Positions 18,441 through 26,670 of a DNA stretch of 64,000 nucleotides are shown piece by piece (positions within the stretch are counted from its first letter, which is position 1; each line of letters starts with the position of its first letter). The notes below the pieces were generated by a model, which saw only the letters and a program-made list of their open reading frames with translations, did not search any database and was not told the origin of the DNA. The position numbers and the translations under genes are program-made. Origin of the DNA: Treponema sp. (GTDB lineage Bacteria > Spirochaetota > Spirochaetia > Treponematales > Treponemataceae); assembly GCA_017962965.1 (NCBI GenBank), contig JAGCUI010000029.1, forward strand, positions 1 through 64,000, written 5' to 3'.

Positions 18441-20596
18441 TCGACACCCTCTACCTCCTCCTTTACACTCTTCCTCTCTCAATCGCTTTTATGACCTTTG
18501 AATGCACCGGTATAGAACTCGCTTCCCCAACCTTCGCAACCTTCATTCTGTCGGTCTTTATTCCTTCGTGCCTCATCATTTTTAAAAAAGGAAACACCGC
18601 GTTTAAAATTTCCTGCGTAGTAATCCTTGTTTTATTAATCGCACGCTTTTTATTCAGCCTGCTTCCAAACGGAAATCCTGATTTTATCCTTTCCAACATG
18701 AAGTACATCTGGATTTCCCTTCTTTCCCTTTTTGCATTCGGCTTAGGCCTTTTGATGATCCGCTTCCGTGCCTTTAGAATCATTACAGCCGTGGGATTAA
18801 TCGCATATTTAATCACAATGCTTTCGTTAAATCTTTTGGTAAATGCTTCGGGAATTGCTTTTATGTTTTTCCAGTGCACCGTTATCCTTGCAGAAGAAGC
18901 CCAGCTCCTCTGGAAAAAAGAAGGCTACACAGATCACAAAAAACACCTTGTTTATACTTCACCGTTTTTACTGGCAGGACTTTTTCTTGCCCTCATTTTA
19001 AAAGCCCCGAACGACCCTTACAGCTGGAATCTTGTAAAAAAAGTGTACACATATTTTAAATCCGGCGGCTCAAAGCTTACACAATTACTTTTTTACGATA
19101 AAACAGACGACTTTGAAGATAACCTTATCGATTTAAAAAACATAGACGAAATAAGTAATTATGCTCCAAATGATTCAGTTGATATTATTGAATTAAAGAA
19201 CGGCTATAACGGAGAGCGCGTAATTTATCTGGACGGAAAAATTTATGACTCCCCGGATAAGGATTTTTATACAGAGGCAGTTGGTCTTGATGTGCTTGAA
19301 ACCCTTAGTGCAGCAATTCAGTACAGGGAAGGTCATCCTCAGGATATTTTAAAATCAGTTATTCTGGATTTAAAGTTTAAAATGTATAAAACTGGATACG
19401 TGTTCAGCCCGTTAAAAACCCTTTCCATAAAACCTTTTGATAAAAAGATTAAATACAGCGCAACAGGCGGCCAGATTCTCTTTGATAAAAAACGCGGCTA
19501 CGACACCCACTATCAGATTGAATACTTTATGATGAACACAAGACACCCCGAATTCCGTAAATTTGCATGCCGTGAATACGAAGAACGCCCCGAAATCTGG
19601 GAGCGTCTTTTACAAACCTATCACCTTGAAAATAACCCCGACTACTCTTTTGAAAAATATCTTGAGCACAAAAAAAAGATTTACGAAACCTACACCCAGA
19701 CAGAAAATATCCCCGAACGAATTACAAAGCTTATTTCCGACGAGCTTACAAAATATAACCTTTCTCTAGAAAAAGGCCAGTTCCTGTTAGACAGAAAACG
19801 CACCTACGACAAATTAAAGCTTTTGGAAGCCTGCCTTTGGGAAACTCCGGTAGAAAAAACAGGCTATCATCCGGCAGTTCTTTTTAAAATGCTTGCACGT
19901 TCTCAAGGAGTTCCAACCCGTCTTGTTCAGGGCTTTGTTGTTCCGGTTAAAGACCGCACCCAGATGATGATTAATTCAAATATGATTCATATCTGGCCCG
20001 AAGCATACATCGAAAACATCGGCTGGATTCCTTTTGAACCTTCTGGCGGCTTTGTTTACGGCTCAGGCTGGAGCTTATTTGATGACCCGGGCGGCTACAC
20101 TTACGAAATCCCTGATGAATATTTTCCCGAAGTTGAAGCCCTTCCAAAAGAAGATTATGTTCCTCTTTCAAAACCGCAGGAAAGTAAAAAGATTTACTGG
20201 TCTATTATTGGCGGCCTTCTTTTAATTATCATTCTTTCTATTGTGCTTATTATCCCGATTAGTCTTTTGGTAATTCATTCAAAATACCAGAATGCCGAAA
20301 TGCCTGATAAAATACGAATTTTGAGTAAACGCAATTTAAAAATCCTTCATCTTTTGAACTTTAATATGAACGAAGGAGAAACTTTAACAGAGTTTGCAAT
20401 CCGCGTACAAAAGGCAATTGAAAATTCGGATGACTGCTTTTTATTCATTCAAAATTACGAATATCTTCTTTACTCAGACAAGCCTGTAAACCAGAAAATG
20501 ATTGATGAATGTAAAAAATCAACCACTGCCTTATTAAAGCTTTTAAAAAATGAAAAAGGGCGCCTTTACTTTATTTACTTTCTGCGCAGTTTTTAG
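18437..20596 (+). CDS. Transglutaminase-like membrane protein lacking the catalytic Cys
   Basis: A 719-residue TgpA-type protein. Several N-terminal membrane helices (about 1-195) are followed by an extracytoplasmic region with a transglutaminase core (about 440-540), a single membrane helix (about 585-610) and a cytoplasmic tail. The core block A-R-S-Q-G-V-P-T-R-L-V-Q-G-F and His518 in I-H-I-W-P-E-A-Y align well. The position of the catalytic cysteine is Gly476 (T-G-Y-H-P-A), and the usual aspartate is Glu534 (F-E-P-S-G-G). It is therefore probably a non-catalytic scaffold or binding protein. It is cotranscribed with moxR and DUF58 and followed after 12 bases by a small membrane protein. Confidence 0.85.
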   Translation: MIDTLYLLLYTLPLSIAFMTFECTGIELASPTFATFILSVFIPSCLIIFKKGNTAFKISCVVILVLLIARFLFSLLPNGNPDFILSNMKYIWISLLSLFAFGLGLLMIRFRAFRIITAVGLIAYLITMLSLNLLVNASGIAFMFFQCTVILAEEAQLLWKKEGYTDHKKHLVYTSPFLLAGLFLALILKAPNDPYSWNLVKKVYTYFKSGGSKLTQLLFYDKTDDFEDNLIDLKNIDEISNYAPNDSVDIIELKNGYNGERVIYLDGKIYDSPDKDFYTEAVGLDVLETLSAAIQYREGHPQDILKSVILDLKFKMYKTGYVFSPLKTLSIKPFDKKIKYSATGGQILFDKKRGYDTHYQIEYFMMNTRHPEFRKFACREYEERPEIWERLLQTYHLENNPDYSFEKYLEHKKKIYETYTQTENIPERITKLISDELTKYNLSLEKGQFLLDRKRTYDKLKLLEACLWETPVEKTGYHPAVLFKMLARSQGVPTRLVQGFVVPVKDRTQMMINSNMIHIWPEAYIENIGWIPFEPSGGFVYGSGWSLFDDPGGYTYEIPDEYFPEVEALPKEDYVPLSKPQESKKIYWSIIGGLLLIIILSIVLIIPISLLVIHSKYQNAEMPDKIRILSKRNLKILHLLNFNMNEGETLTEFAIRVQKAIENSDDCFLFIQNYEYLLYSDKPVNQKMIDECKKSTTALLKLLKNEKGRLYFIYFLRSF

Positions 20597-20608
20597 TAAT
20601 TTTAAAGT

Positions 20609-21337
20609 ATGATTTTCATGCAGAATTTTCTCGTAATATTATTTTTATTCTCTGTTGGAAGTTTTTTCGGCTGGATTCTGGAACTTTTGTTCCGCCGCTT
20701 TCTTTCTAAAAATAATCCCGAACGAAAATGGATTAACCCGGGGTTTTTAGTTGGTCCGTGCCTTCCTCTTTACGGTTTTTCATTAATAGTTTTGTATCTT
20801 CTTTCTAAAATAGATCTCTGGTTCATAGAAAATCCTATTGTAAAACAGATTTCCCTCTTTGTAGTAATGTCCATCTGTATTACATTTTTGGAATTTATTG
20901 CAGGGCTCATCTTTATTAAGGGGATGAAAATCAAGCTCTGGGATTATTCAGACTGTTTTGGAAACATTAAAGGCATTATCTGTCCGCAGTTTTCTTTTTA
21001 CTGGATTGTTTTAAGCGCCCTTTATTATTTTTTAATTAATCCAAGAATCATTTCGTGGGTATTCTGGTTTACAAATCACCTGGTCTTTTCATTCTTTACA
21101 GGCGTTTACTACGGAATTTTAATAATTGATATCATCTATTCTTTCCAGCTTGTTTCTAAAGTAAAGAAATTCGCAAAGGAAAACCAGATGATTATTATCA
21201 TGGAAAAATTCAAGCAGAACATCAGAAAGATAAACGAAGAGCAAAAGCAGAAGATTCACTTCCTCTTTTCTTTACGAAGCGACAAGGAAAACCTTACAGA
21301 ACTTTTGAAAAAGTATCTTGAACGCTTTAAAAAGTAG
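20609..21337 (+). CDS. Putative ABC-transporter type IV (CmpB-like) membrane protein
   Basis: A 242-residue protein with about five hydrophobic helices (within residues 1-185) and a charged, helical C-terminal tail. The start G-S-F-F-G-W-I-L-E-L-L-F-R-R and the block W-I-N-P-G-F-L-V-G-P-C-L-P-L-Y-G-F are hallmarks of the family annotated as putative ABC-transporter permease (PF06541). No ATPase is encoded next to it, so a transport role is not supported by context. It lies 12 bases after the transglutaminase-like gene and is likely the last gene of that operon. Confidence 0.8.
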   Translation: MIFMQNFLVILFLFSVGSFFGWILELLFRRFLSKNNPERKWINPGFLVGPCLPLYGFSLIVLYLLSKIDLWFIENPIVKQISLFVVMSICITFLEFIAGLIFIKGMKIKLWDYSDCFGNIKGIICPQFSFYWIVLSALYYFLINPRIISWVFWFTNHLVFSFFTGVYYGILIIDIIYSFQLVSKVKKFAKENQMIIIMEKFKQNIRKINEEQKQKIHFLFSLRSDKENLTELLKKYLERFKK

Positions 21338-21383
21338 ATTTTTGCCCTTTTTTTCTTAAAAACCCTCATTCTTCCTCATTTTT

Positions 21384-21411
21384 TATACAATTATTGAATT
21401 GAATTTGTATA
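21384..21411. promoter_or_regulatory. Perfect 7-bp inverted repeat upstream of second MATE gene
   Basis: TATACAA (21384-21390) and TTGTATA (21405-21411) are perfect inverted arms with a 14-base AT-rich spacer, followed by a T-rich run. It could be a weak terminator for the MoxR operon or a regulator site for the MATE operon starting at 21458. The AT-rich setting makes chance occurrence quite possible. Confidence 0.25.
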
Positions 21412-21457
21412 TTTATTATTTTTTTGGCACGCTAGAATAAAGCCAGGATTTGAGATT

Positions 21458-22834
21458 ATGAATAAATTTCATTTTAAATTTAAAGACCAGACTCTGAACA
21501 TGACAGAGGGAAATCCTCTTAAACTCATTCTCATTTTTTCCATTCCAATGCTCGTTGGAAATATCTTTCAGCAGGCTTATAACCTTGCAGACGCCGTAAT
21601 TGTAGGTGAATATCTTGGAAGTGATCCTTTTGCAGCCATTAACGCAACAGCTTCAATTACATTTTTCTTTTTTGCACTCTGTAACGGCTTTGGCTCCGGC
21701 GGTGGAATTATAACCTCCCAATTTTTTGGAGAAAAGAACGATAAAAAAATCCGTAACTGTATTATAAACGTGGGCTACATCATGTTTGTTCTTCCTTTGC
21801 TCATAGGCCTTCTTTCTTTTATACTTGCAGGTCCCTTTCTCACAGCACTCGGTACTCCAAAAAGCATCCTGGATACTGCAACCTCATATCTTAAAATTAA
21901 CAGCGTAGGAATCATCTTTATTTCCTTATATAACTACATCTCTTCTATTTTGCGCGCCCTTGGAGATTCAAAATCACCTTTGTTCTTCTTAGTTTTTGCA
22001 ACAATTTTGAACATCATCCTGGATTTAATCTTTATTCTTGTTTTTAAGATGGGAGTTATAGGAGCCGGAATTGCAACAATTATTTCCCAGTTTGTTTCAG
22101 GCTTTCTTTGTTTTGCATACGCTTTAAAAGCAAACCCTTATTTTAAATTTACAAAGAATGATTTTGCCGTTAATCCTGATATGATTAAAAAATGCCTCAA
22201 GCTCGGCTTTCCTCTTTCGTTACAGTTTTCGATGATTGCAGTTTCCTGCATGGCATTACAGAAGGTTGTAAACGGATACGGCCCTCTTGCTGTTGCTACC
22301 TTTGGTGCTACAAGTAAACTCGAACAGATTATCCATCAGCCTTACCAGACAATTGCCGCAGCTCTTTCTACCTTTGCAGGCCAGAACTTTGGAGCAAAAA
22401 AATATCAGAGAATTATAAAAGGCTATCACCGCTGCCTCTGGATTATGGCGATTTTTACCCTCATTATGATTCCAATCATCCAGCTTTTTGGAAAAAACCT
22501 TATTTTTGTTGATAACCCTATTGTAAAAATAGACGGAGCCAAGGCTTTAAGAATTTCAAGTTATTTTTATATCTGGCTTGGATTAATTTATGTTGTTCGT
22601 GGAGTACTTTCTGGAATTGGGGATTCCTTTTTCGCGCTTTTAAATGGTATAATAGAGGTAATCGGAAGATTCACTGTGCCATTCCTTCTTACAAACATTG
22701 AAACAATCGGGTACTGGGGTATCTGGTGGTCTGTAGGAATTGTATGGTTCTTAAGTGGTTCAACCGCATGGCTTCGTTATAAATTTATGAAGCGTGCACT
22801 CCTAAAAAAACAGGACGAACAGACACAACAATGA
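21458..22834 (+). CDS. MATE family efflux transporter
   Basis: A second MATE transporter of 458 residues, from a different branch than the one at 14960. Blocks M-T-E-G-N-P-L-K-L-I-L-I-F-S-I-P-M-L-V-G-N-I-F-Q-Q-A-Y-N and the loop S-I-L-R-A-L-G-D-S-K-S-P mark the NorM/DinF-like type common in gut bacteria. Twelve hydrophobic segments are visible. It overlaps nudC by four bases (ATGA, 22831-22834), so it leads a MATE-nudC-DMT operon. Substrate unknown. Confidence 0.92.
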   Translation: MNKFHFKFKDQTLNMTEGNPLKLILIFSIPMLVGNIFQQAYNLADAVIVGEYLGSDPFAAINATASITFFFFALCNGFGSGGGIITSQFFGEKNDKKIRNCIINVGYIMFVLPLLIGLLSFILAGPFLTALGTPKSILDTATSYLKINSVGIIFISLYNYISSILRALGDSKSPLFFLVFATILNIILDLIFILVFKMGVIGAGIATIISQFVSGFLCFAYALKANPYFKFTKNDFAVNPDMIKKCLKLGFPLSLQFSMIAVSCMALQKVVNGYGPLAVATFGATSKLEQIIHQPYQTIAAALSTFAGQNFGAKKYQRIIKGYHRCLWIMAIFTLIMIPIIQLFGKNLIFVDNPIVKIDGAKALRISSYFYIWLGLIYVVRGVLSGIGDSFFALLNGIIEVIGRFTVPFLLTNIETIGYWGIWWSVGIVWFLSGSTAWLRYKFMKRALLKKQDEQTQQ

Positions 22835-23574
22835 AAAACTATGTCTTTTTTGAAAAAGATATAATTCTAAAAGAAGATGACTCTTTACCAGATCTTTCTG
22901 ACCTTGATAACCTAAAAACAAGCCAGTCAATTTCAGGATTCTATAATGAAAAAGCTCTGGATTTTCAGGTGATGGGTCTTTCCTCATTAAATGAACTTCC
23001 AAAAGGATTAAAAAACCGCCCCTTACGCGAATATTTTGCATGCCACTCAGAAGAAGAAAATTACATTGCTTCCCGTGCAAAGGCCCTTTTAGGCTGGTTT
23101 AATTCAAATAAATTCTGTTCTGCCTGCGGTGCCCCTCTTTCAAAGCATCAAACTTTAACAGCTCTCGAGTGTACATCCTGTAAAAAAATACATTTTCCTC
23201 GCGTAGAACCTTGCATTATTGTTCTTGTTCAAAAAGAAGATAAAATTCTTTTGGCACGCCACACCTACAGAAACCAGGATATTTATGCCTGCCTTGCTGG
23301 ATTTATAGAAAGCGGAGAATCTGCAGAGCATGCCGTTCACAGAGAGGTTTTTGAAGAAACCGGATTAAAGATTAAAAACGTAAAATACAGAGGAAGTCAG
23401 GGCTGGCCTTTCCCAGATCAGCTCATGCTTGGATTTACTGCCGAATACGAAAGCGGAGACCTTGTTTTACAGCCGGAAGAGATTGCAGAAGCAAAATGGT
23501 TCGACAGAAATAACTGCCCCGCAAGTCCAAAACCGGGTTCAATTGCCTATAAGCTTATTCATAACGAGATTTAA
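22831..23574 (+). CDS. nudC: NAD(H) pyrophosphatase NudC (Nudix)
   Basis: A Nudix hydrolase of 247 residues that splits NAD(H), and in some bacteria removes NAD caps from RNA. It has a four-cysteine zinc ribbon (C-S-A-C-G ... C-T-S-C-K, about 90-115) and an intact Nudix box (G-F-I-E-S-G-E ... R-E-V-F-E-E-T-G-L). The NudC-specific block downstream, S-Q-G-W-P-F-P-D-Q-L-M, has one change from the usual S-Q-P-W-P-F-P. It is translationally coupled to the MATE gene upstream. The DMT transporter gene starts on the base after its stop. Confidence 0.93.
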   Translation: MKNYVFFEKDIILKEDDSLPDLSDLDNLKTSQSISGFYNEKALDFQVMGLSSLNELPKGLKNRPLREYFACHSEEENYIASRAKALLGWFNSNKFCSACGAPLSKHQTLTALECTSCKKIHFPRVEPCIIVLVQKEDKILLARHTYRNQDIYACLAGFIESGESAEHAVHREVFEETGLKIKNVKYRGSQGWPFPDQLMLGFTAEYESGDLVLQPEEIAEAKWFDRNNCPASPKPGSIAYKLIHNEI

Positions 23575-24501
23575 ATGAAAGAAGAATCAAATATTACAAA
23601 AGGAATATTTTTTCTCATCTCCTCGGCCTTCTTTTTTGCACTCATGGCAGTATTTGTTAAGCTTGCAGGAGACATCCATTTTGTACAAAAAGCTTTTTTC
23701 AGAAACGCAGTAGCCTTTATTATTGCCTTAAGCGGAACAATTCGTGATTACAAAAAAAACGGAAAGGAAGCAATTATAATTCCAAAGGGCTCCATGCTCT
23801 ATCTTTTTTTACGTGCCATTGCAGGTTCAGTTGGTGTATTCGGAAACTTTTATGCCATAGACCGCATTGTTTTAGCCGATGCTACAATCTTAAATAAAAT
23901 GGCGCCCTTTTTTACAATCCTTTTCTGCTTCCTCTTCCTTCACGAAAAAATAAGAACTATTCCTTTAATCTGCATCATCATTGCGTTTACAGGTTCCATC
24001 CTGATTGTAAAACCTTCGTTTAATTTTGTACAAATGCTTCCAACCCTTGCAGCCTTTATGGGTGGAGTAGGTGCCGGACTCGCCTATGCCAGCATACGAA
24101 AATTAAGCTACTTAAAATGCAACGGAAAAATCATCATTTTGTTTTTCTCCGCGTTCTCCATGCTGCTTTCCGTCCCCTACATGATTATGAGCTTTAATCC
24201 AATGTCTTTATTCCAGACAATGATGCTCCTTTGTGCCGGTGGATGTGCAGCAGGAGGCCAGTTCAGTGTAACAGCAGCTTATTATCACGCACCTGCAAAT
24301 AAAATCTCTATTTACGATTATTCCCAGGTTATCTTTTCTGCCATGTTCGGGCTCTTCTTCTTTGGACAGATTCCGGATTATTTAAGCCTCATCGGTTATG
24401 TAATCATTATTACCATGGCAATCATCAACTTTATTTATTCGCAGCACAAAAACAAACAGGAAATGCACAATCACGACTTGCTGCCCGAAGAAGCATACTA
24501 A
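23575..24501 (+). CDS. DMT/EamA-family transporter
   Basis: A 308-residue protein with about ten hydrophobic helices arranged as two EamA repeats, the drug/metabolite transporter layout. Blocks A-F-F-F-A-L-M-A-V-F-V-K-L-A near the start and F-L-F-L-H-E-K-I-R at the end of the first repeat are typical. It starts directly after the nudC stop codon, so it is the third gene of the MATE-nudC-DMT operon. The tail is short, polar and histidine-containing. Substrate unknown. Confidence 0.9.
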   Translation: MKEESNITKGIFFLISSAFFFALMAVFVKLAGDIHFVQKAFFRNAVAFIIALSGTIRDYKKNGKEAIIIPKGSMLYLFLRAIAGSVGVFGNFYAIDRIVLADATILNKMAPFFTILFCFLFLHEKIRTIPLICIIIAFTGSILIVKPSFNFVQMLPTLAAFMGGVGAGLAYASIRKLSYLKCNGKIIILFFSAFSMLLSVPYMIMSFNPMSLFQTMMLLCAGGCAAGGQFSVTAAYYHAPANKISIYDYSQVIFSAMFGLFFFGQIPDYLSLIGYVIIITMAIINFIYSQHKNKQEMHNHDLLPEEAY

Positions 24502-24520
24502 AGATAAGGAAATTCCTTGT

Positions 24521-24566
24521 TTCTCAAATAAAAGAATATACATTATAATTTTGTAAAACGTTTAAC
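24521..24566 (+). promoter_or_regulatory. Promoter with LacI-type operator for GH51 gene
   Basis: TTCTCA (24521-24526) and TATAAT (24544-24549) are separated by 17 bases. GTAAAACGTTTAAC (24553-24566) follows, centred on a CG step with near-perfect dyad symmetry, as in LacI-family operators. It covers the expected transcription start, ideal for repression. The same 14 bases occur in reverse orientation at 34393-34406. The regulator is not in the window. Confidence 0.65.
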
Positions 24567-24579
24567 GAGTGAGGACAAA

Positions 24580-26661
24580 ATGAGTACAAATAAACTCGAA
24601 CTTTCAGGAAAAACATCAAAAAAAATCACACCGGACATGGTTGGTTTATTTTTCGAAGACATTAACTTTGCAGCAGACGGAGGTCTTTATGCAGAGATGA
24701 TTGAAAACCGTTCTTTTGAAGCCGTAAAAAGCTGCGGTGAAAATCACAACTATGTTTTGCAGGAAGATAATCTTTATGCATGGGCTTCTACAGATAAGCA
24801 GCCAAAGAATCTTATCATCAGCTTTAATCAGCCGGTGAGCCAGAATAATCCTCACTACCTTCGTTTTATTGCAAAAAAAGCAGGCGAAGGTTTTTCAAAC
24901 AAAGCATACGACGGAATTTCCCTTAAAAAAGGAATGAAATATAAGCTCAGTTTTTATGCGCGCGAGGTTGATTATCCAAAGGGAAACATTACAGCCTTAA
25001 TCACAAAAAAAGGAACAACCTACGCCAAAACAGAAATCACTTTTAAAAATGCAGTAAAGCGTCCTAAAGAATGGATGGATACAATCAAGGTTACCTGCGA
25101 CACAATGGACTGGGCAAAATACGAAGCAGTGATTGAAGCAAAAAAAGATGTTCAGAATGCATTGTTCGAGCTTCATCTTACAAAACCGGGAACAGTTGAA
25201 TTTGATTTGATTTCTTTAATCCCGGAAGATGCAGTTGCAGGTGTTTTCAGAAAGGATTTATTCGAAGCATTAAAGGGAATTAATCCGGCCTTCCTGCGCT
25301 TCCCAGGCGGATGTATTGTTGAAGGAACAAGTATTATGCGCCGCTACCAGTGGAAAAACACAGTAGGAGATTTAAAGGACAGAAAAATTAATACATGTCT
25401 CTGGGCTGTTCAGGGCGGAAACACAATCGGTGAATACGAAATGCAGGACTGCCACTACATGCAGAGCTACGGAATCGGTTTTTATGAATACTTTCTTTTG
25501 TGCGAGCTTTTGTCGGGCAAAAAACGTGTTTGTAAGCCTCTGCCGGTTTTAAACATTGGTGTTGCATGCCAGTTCCGTTCCTACGAAACTGTTCCTGTTG
25601 ATTCTCCCGAATTCCAGGAATATATTCAGGATGCCCTTGATTTAATTGAATTTGCAAACGGACCTGTTACTTCAAAATGGGGAAGCCTTAGAGCAAAGAT
25701 GGGCCATCCTAAGAGCTTTAATCTTGAGCTTTTGGCCATTGGAAACGAACAGTGGGAAAGCGGTGCTGTAGATCTTGCTCCACGCTACATCGCATTTGAA
25801 AAAGCAATCCACAAAAAATATCCAAAGATTAAGTGCCTTGGAACTGCAGGTCCTTTCATTAATCATCCGCTTCATACTTCGGCATGGAATTTTTACCGCA
25901 CAAACATCAAAAAGAACAAGGCATTTACTTACGCTGTTGATGAACACTACTACGTTGCTCCAAAATGGCTTTATGACAATGTAACTCTTTACGATAATTA
26001 TCCTCGCGACATAAAGGTTTTTGCAGGTGAATATGCAGCACACGACGATAACCTTTCTAACTCTGTAGAAGGCGCTGTAGCAGAAGCTGCAATGATGACC
26101 GGTATGGAAAAAAACGGTGACCTTGTTGAGTTTGCGTCTTATGCACCATTATTCAACCGCATCGGTCATTCGCAGTGGACTCCGGATTTAATCTGGTTCG
26201 ATGCGGATAAGGTTGTTCTTACCCCGAGTTATTATGTACAAAAGATTTTCTCGGATTATGCAGGATGCGAAGCGCTGGAATTAAACGGACAGGAAAAGGC
26301 TTTAAGAAAGAACGGTCTTTATGTTTCGGCTGTTAAAAACGGCTCAAAAACTATTATTAAGATTGTAAACGGTTCCGACCAGGCTCAGACTTTAGAGCTT
26401 ACAGATACAAACGGAAAACCCGTTACTAAAAAGGCAGAAATTGTAACTTTGCAGGCAGCAAACGGAAAAGCCAAAAAGGTTGTTCCTACAAACGCCGTAG
26501 ACACAAGTGCCGGAAACAAAGTCTTAAAAGGTGGAATTATGAGCAATCTCCAGGTTTGCAAAAAACGCGCCCCTGAAGAAGCAGCCCTTATTTCACAATC
26601 TAAAACTCTCTCCGGCACCGTAGAACTTACTGCAAAGAGCGTAATGGTTGTTATTCTCTAA
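24580..26661 (+). CDS. Alpha-L-arabinofuranosidase, GH51
   Basis: Removes arabinose side chains from arabinoxylan or arabinan oligosaccharides, acting with retention of configuration. The 693-residue protein has no signal peptide, so it works in the cytoplasm. The start I-T-P-D-M-V-G-L-F-F-E-D-I-N-F-A-A-D-G-G-L is the GH51 opening. F-L-R-F-P-G-G-C follows. The acid/base Glu390 lies in A-I-G-N-E-Q-W and the nucleophile Glu484 in F-A-G-E-Y. A beta-sandwich C-terminus ends the protein. It has its own promoter with a LacI-type operator, 78 bases after the DMT gene. Together with GH120, GH43 and GH10 it completes an arabinoxylan pathway. Confidence 0.94.
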   Translation: MSTNKLELSGKTSKKITPDMVGLFFEDINFAADGGLYAEMIENRSFEAVKSCGENHNYVLQEDNLYAWASTDKQPKNLIISFNQPVSQNNPHYLRFIAKKAGEGFSNKAYDGISLKKGMKYKLSFYAREVDYPKGNITALITKKGTTYAKTEITFKNAVKRPKEWMDTIKVTCDTMDWAKYEAVIEAKKDVQNALFELHLTKPGTVEFDLISLIPEDAVAGVFRKDLFEALKGINPAFLRFPGGCIVEGTSIMRRYQWKNTVGDLKDRKINTCLWAVQGGNTIGEYEMQDCHYMQSYGIGFYEYFLLCELLSGKKRVCKPLPVLNIGVACQFRSYETVPVDSPEFQEYIQDALDLIEFANGPVTSKWGSLRAKMGHPKSFNLELLAIGNEQWESGAVDLAPRYIAFEKAIHKKYPKIKCLGTAGPFINHPLHTSAWNFYRTNIKKNKAFTYAVDEHYYVAPKWLYDNVTLYDNYPRDIKVFAGEYAAHDDNLSNSVEGAVAEAAMMTGMEKNGDLVEFASYAPLFNRIGHSQWTPDLIWFDADKVVLTPSYYVQKIFSDYAGCEALELNGQEKALRKNGLYVSAVKNGSKTIIKIVNGSDQAQTLELTDTNGKPVTKKAEIVTLQAANGKAKKVVPTNAVDTSAGNKVLKGGIMSNLQVCKKRAPEEAALISQSKTLSGTVELTAKSVMVVIL

Positions 26662-26670
26662 AAAAAAGAA

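Noticed and set aside
24502-24520. AAGGAAATTCCTT after the DMT gene as a terminator
   Set aside because: Short stem, almost no loop and no U-tract following, so not supported.
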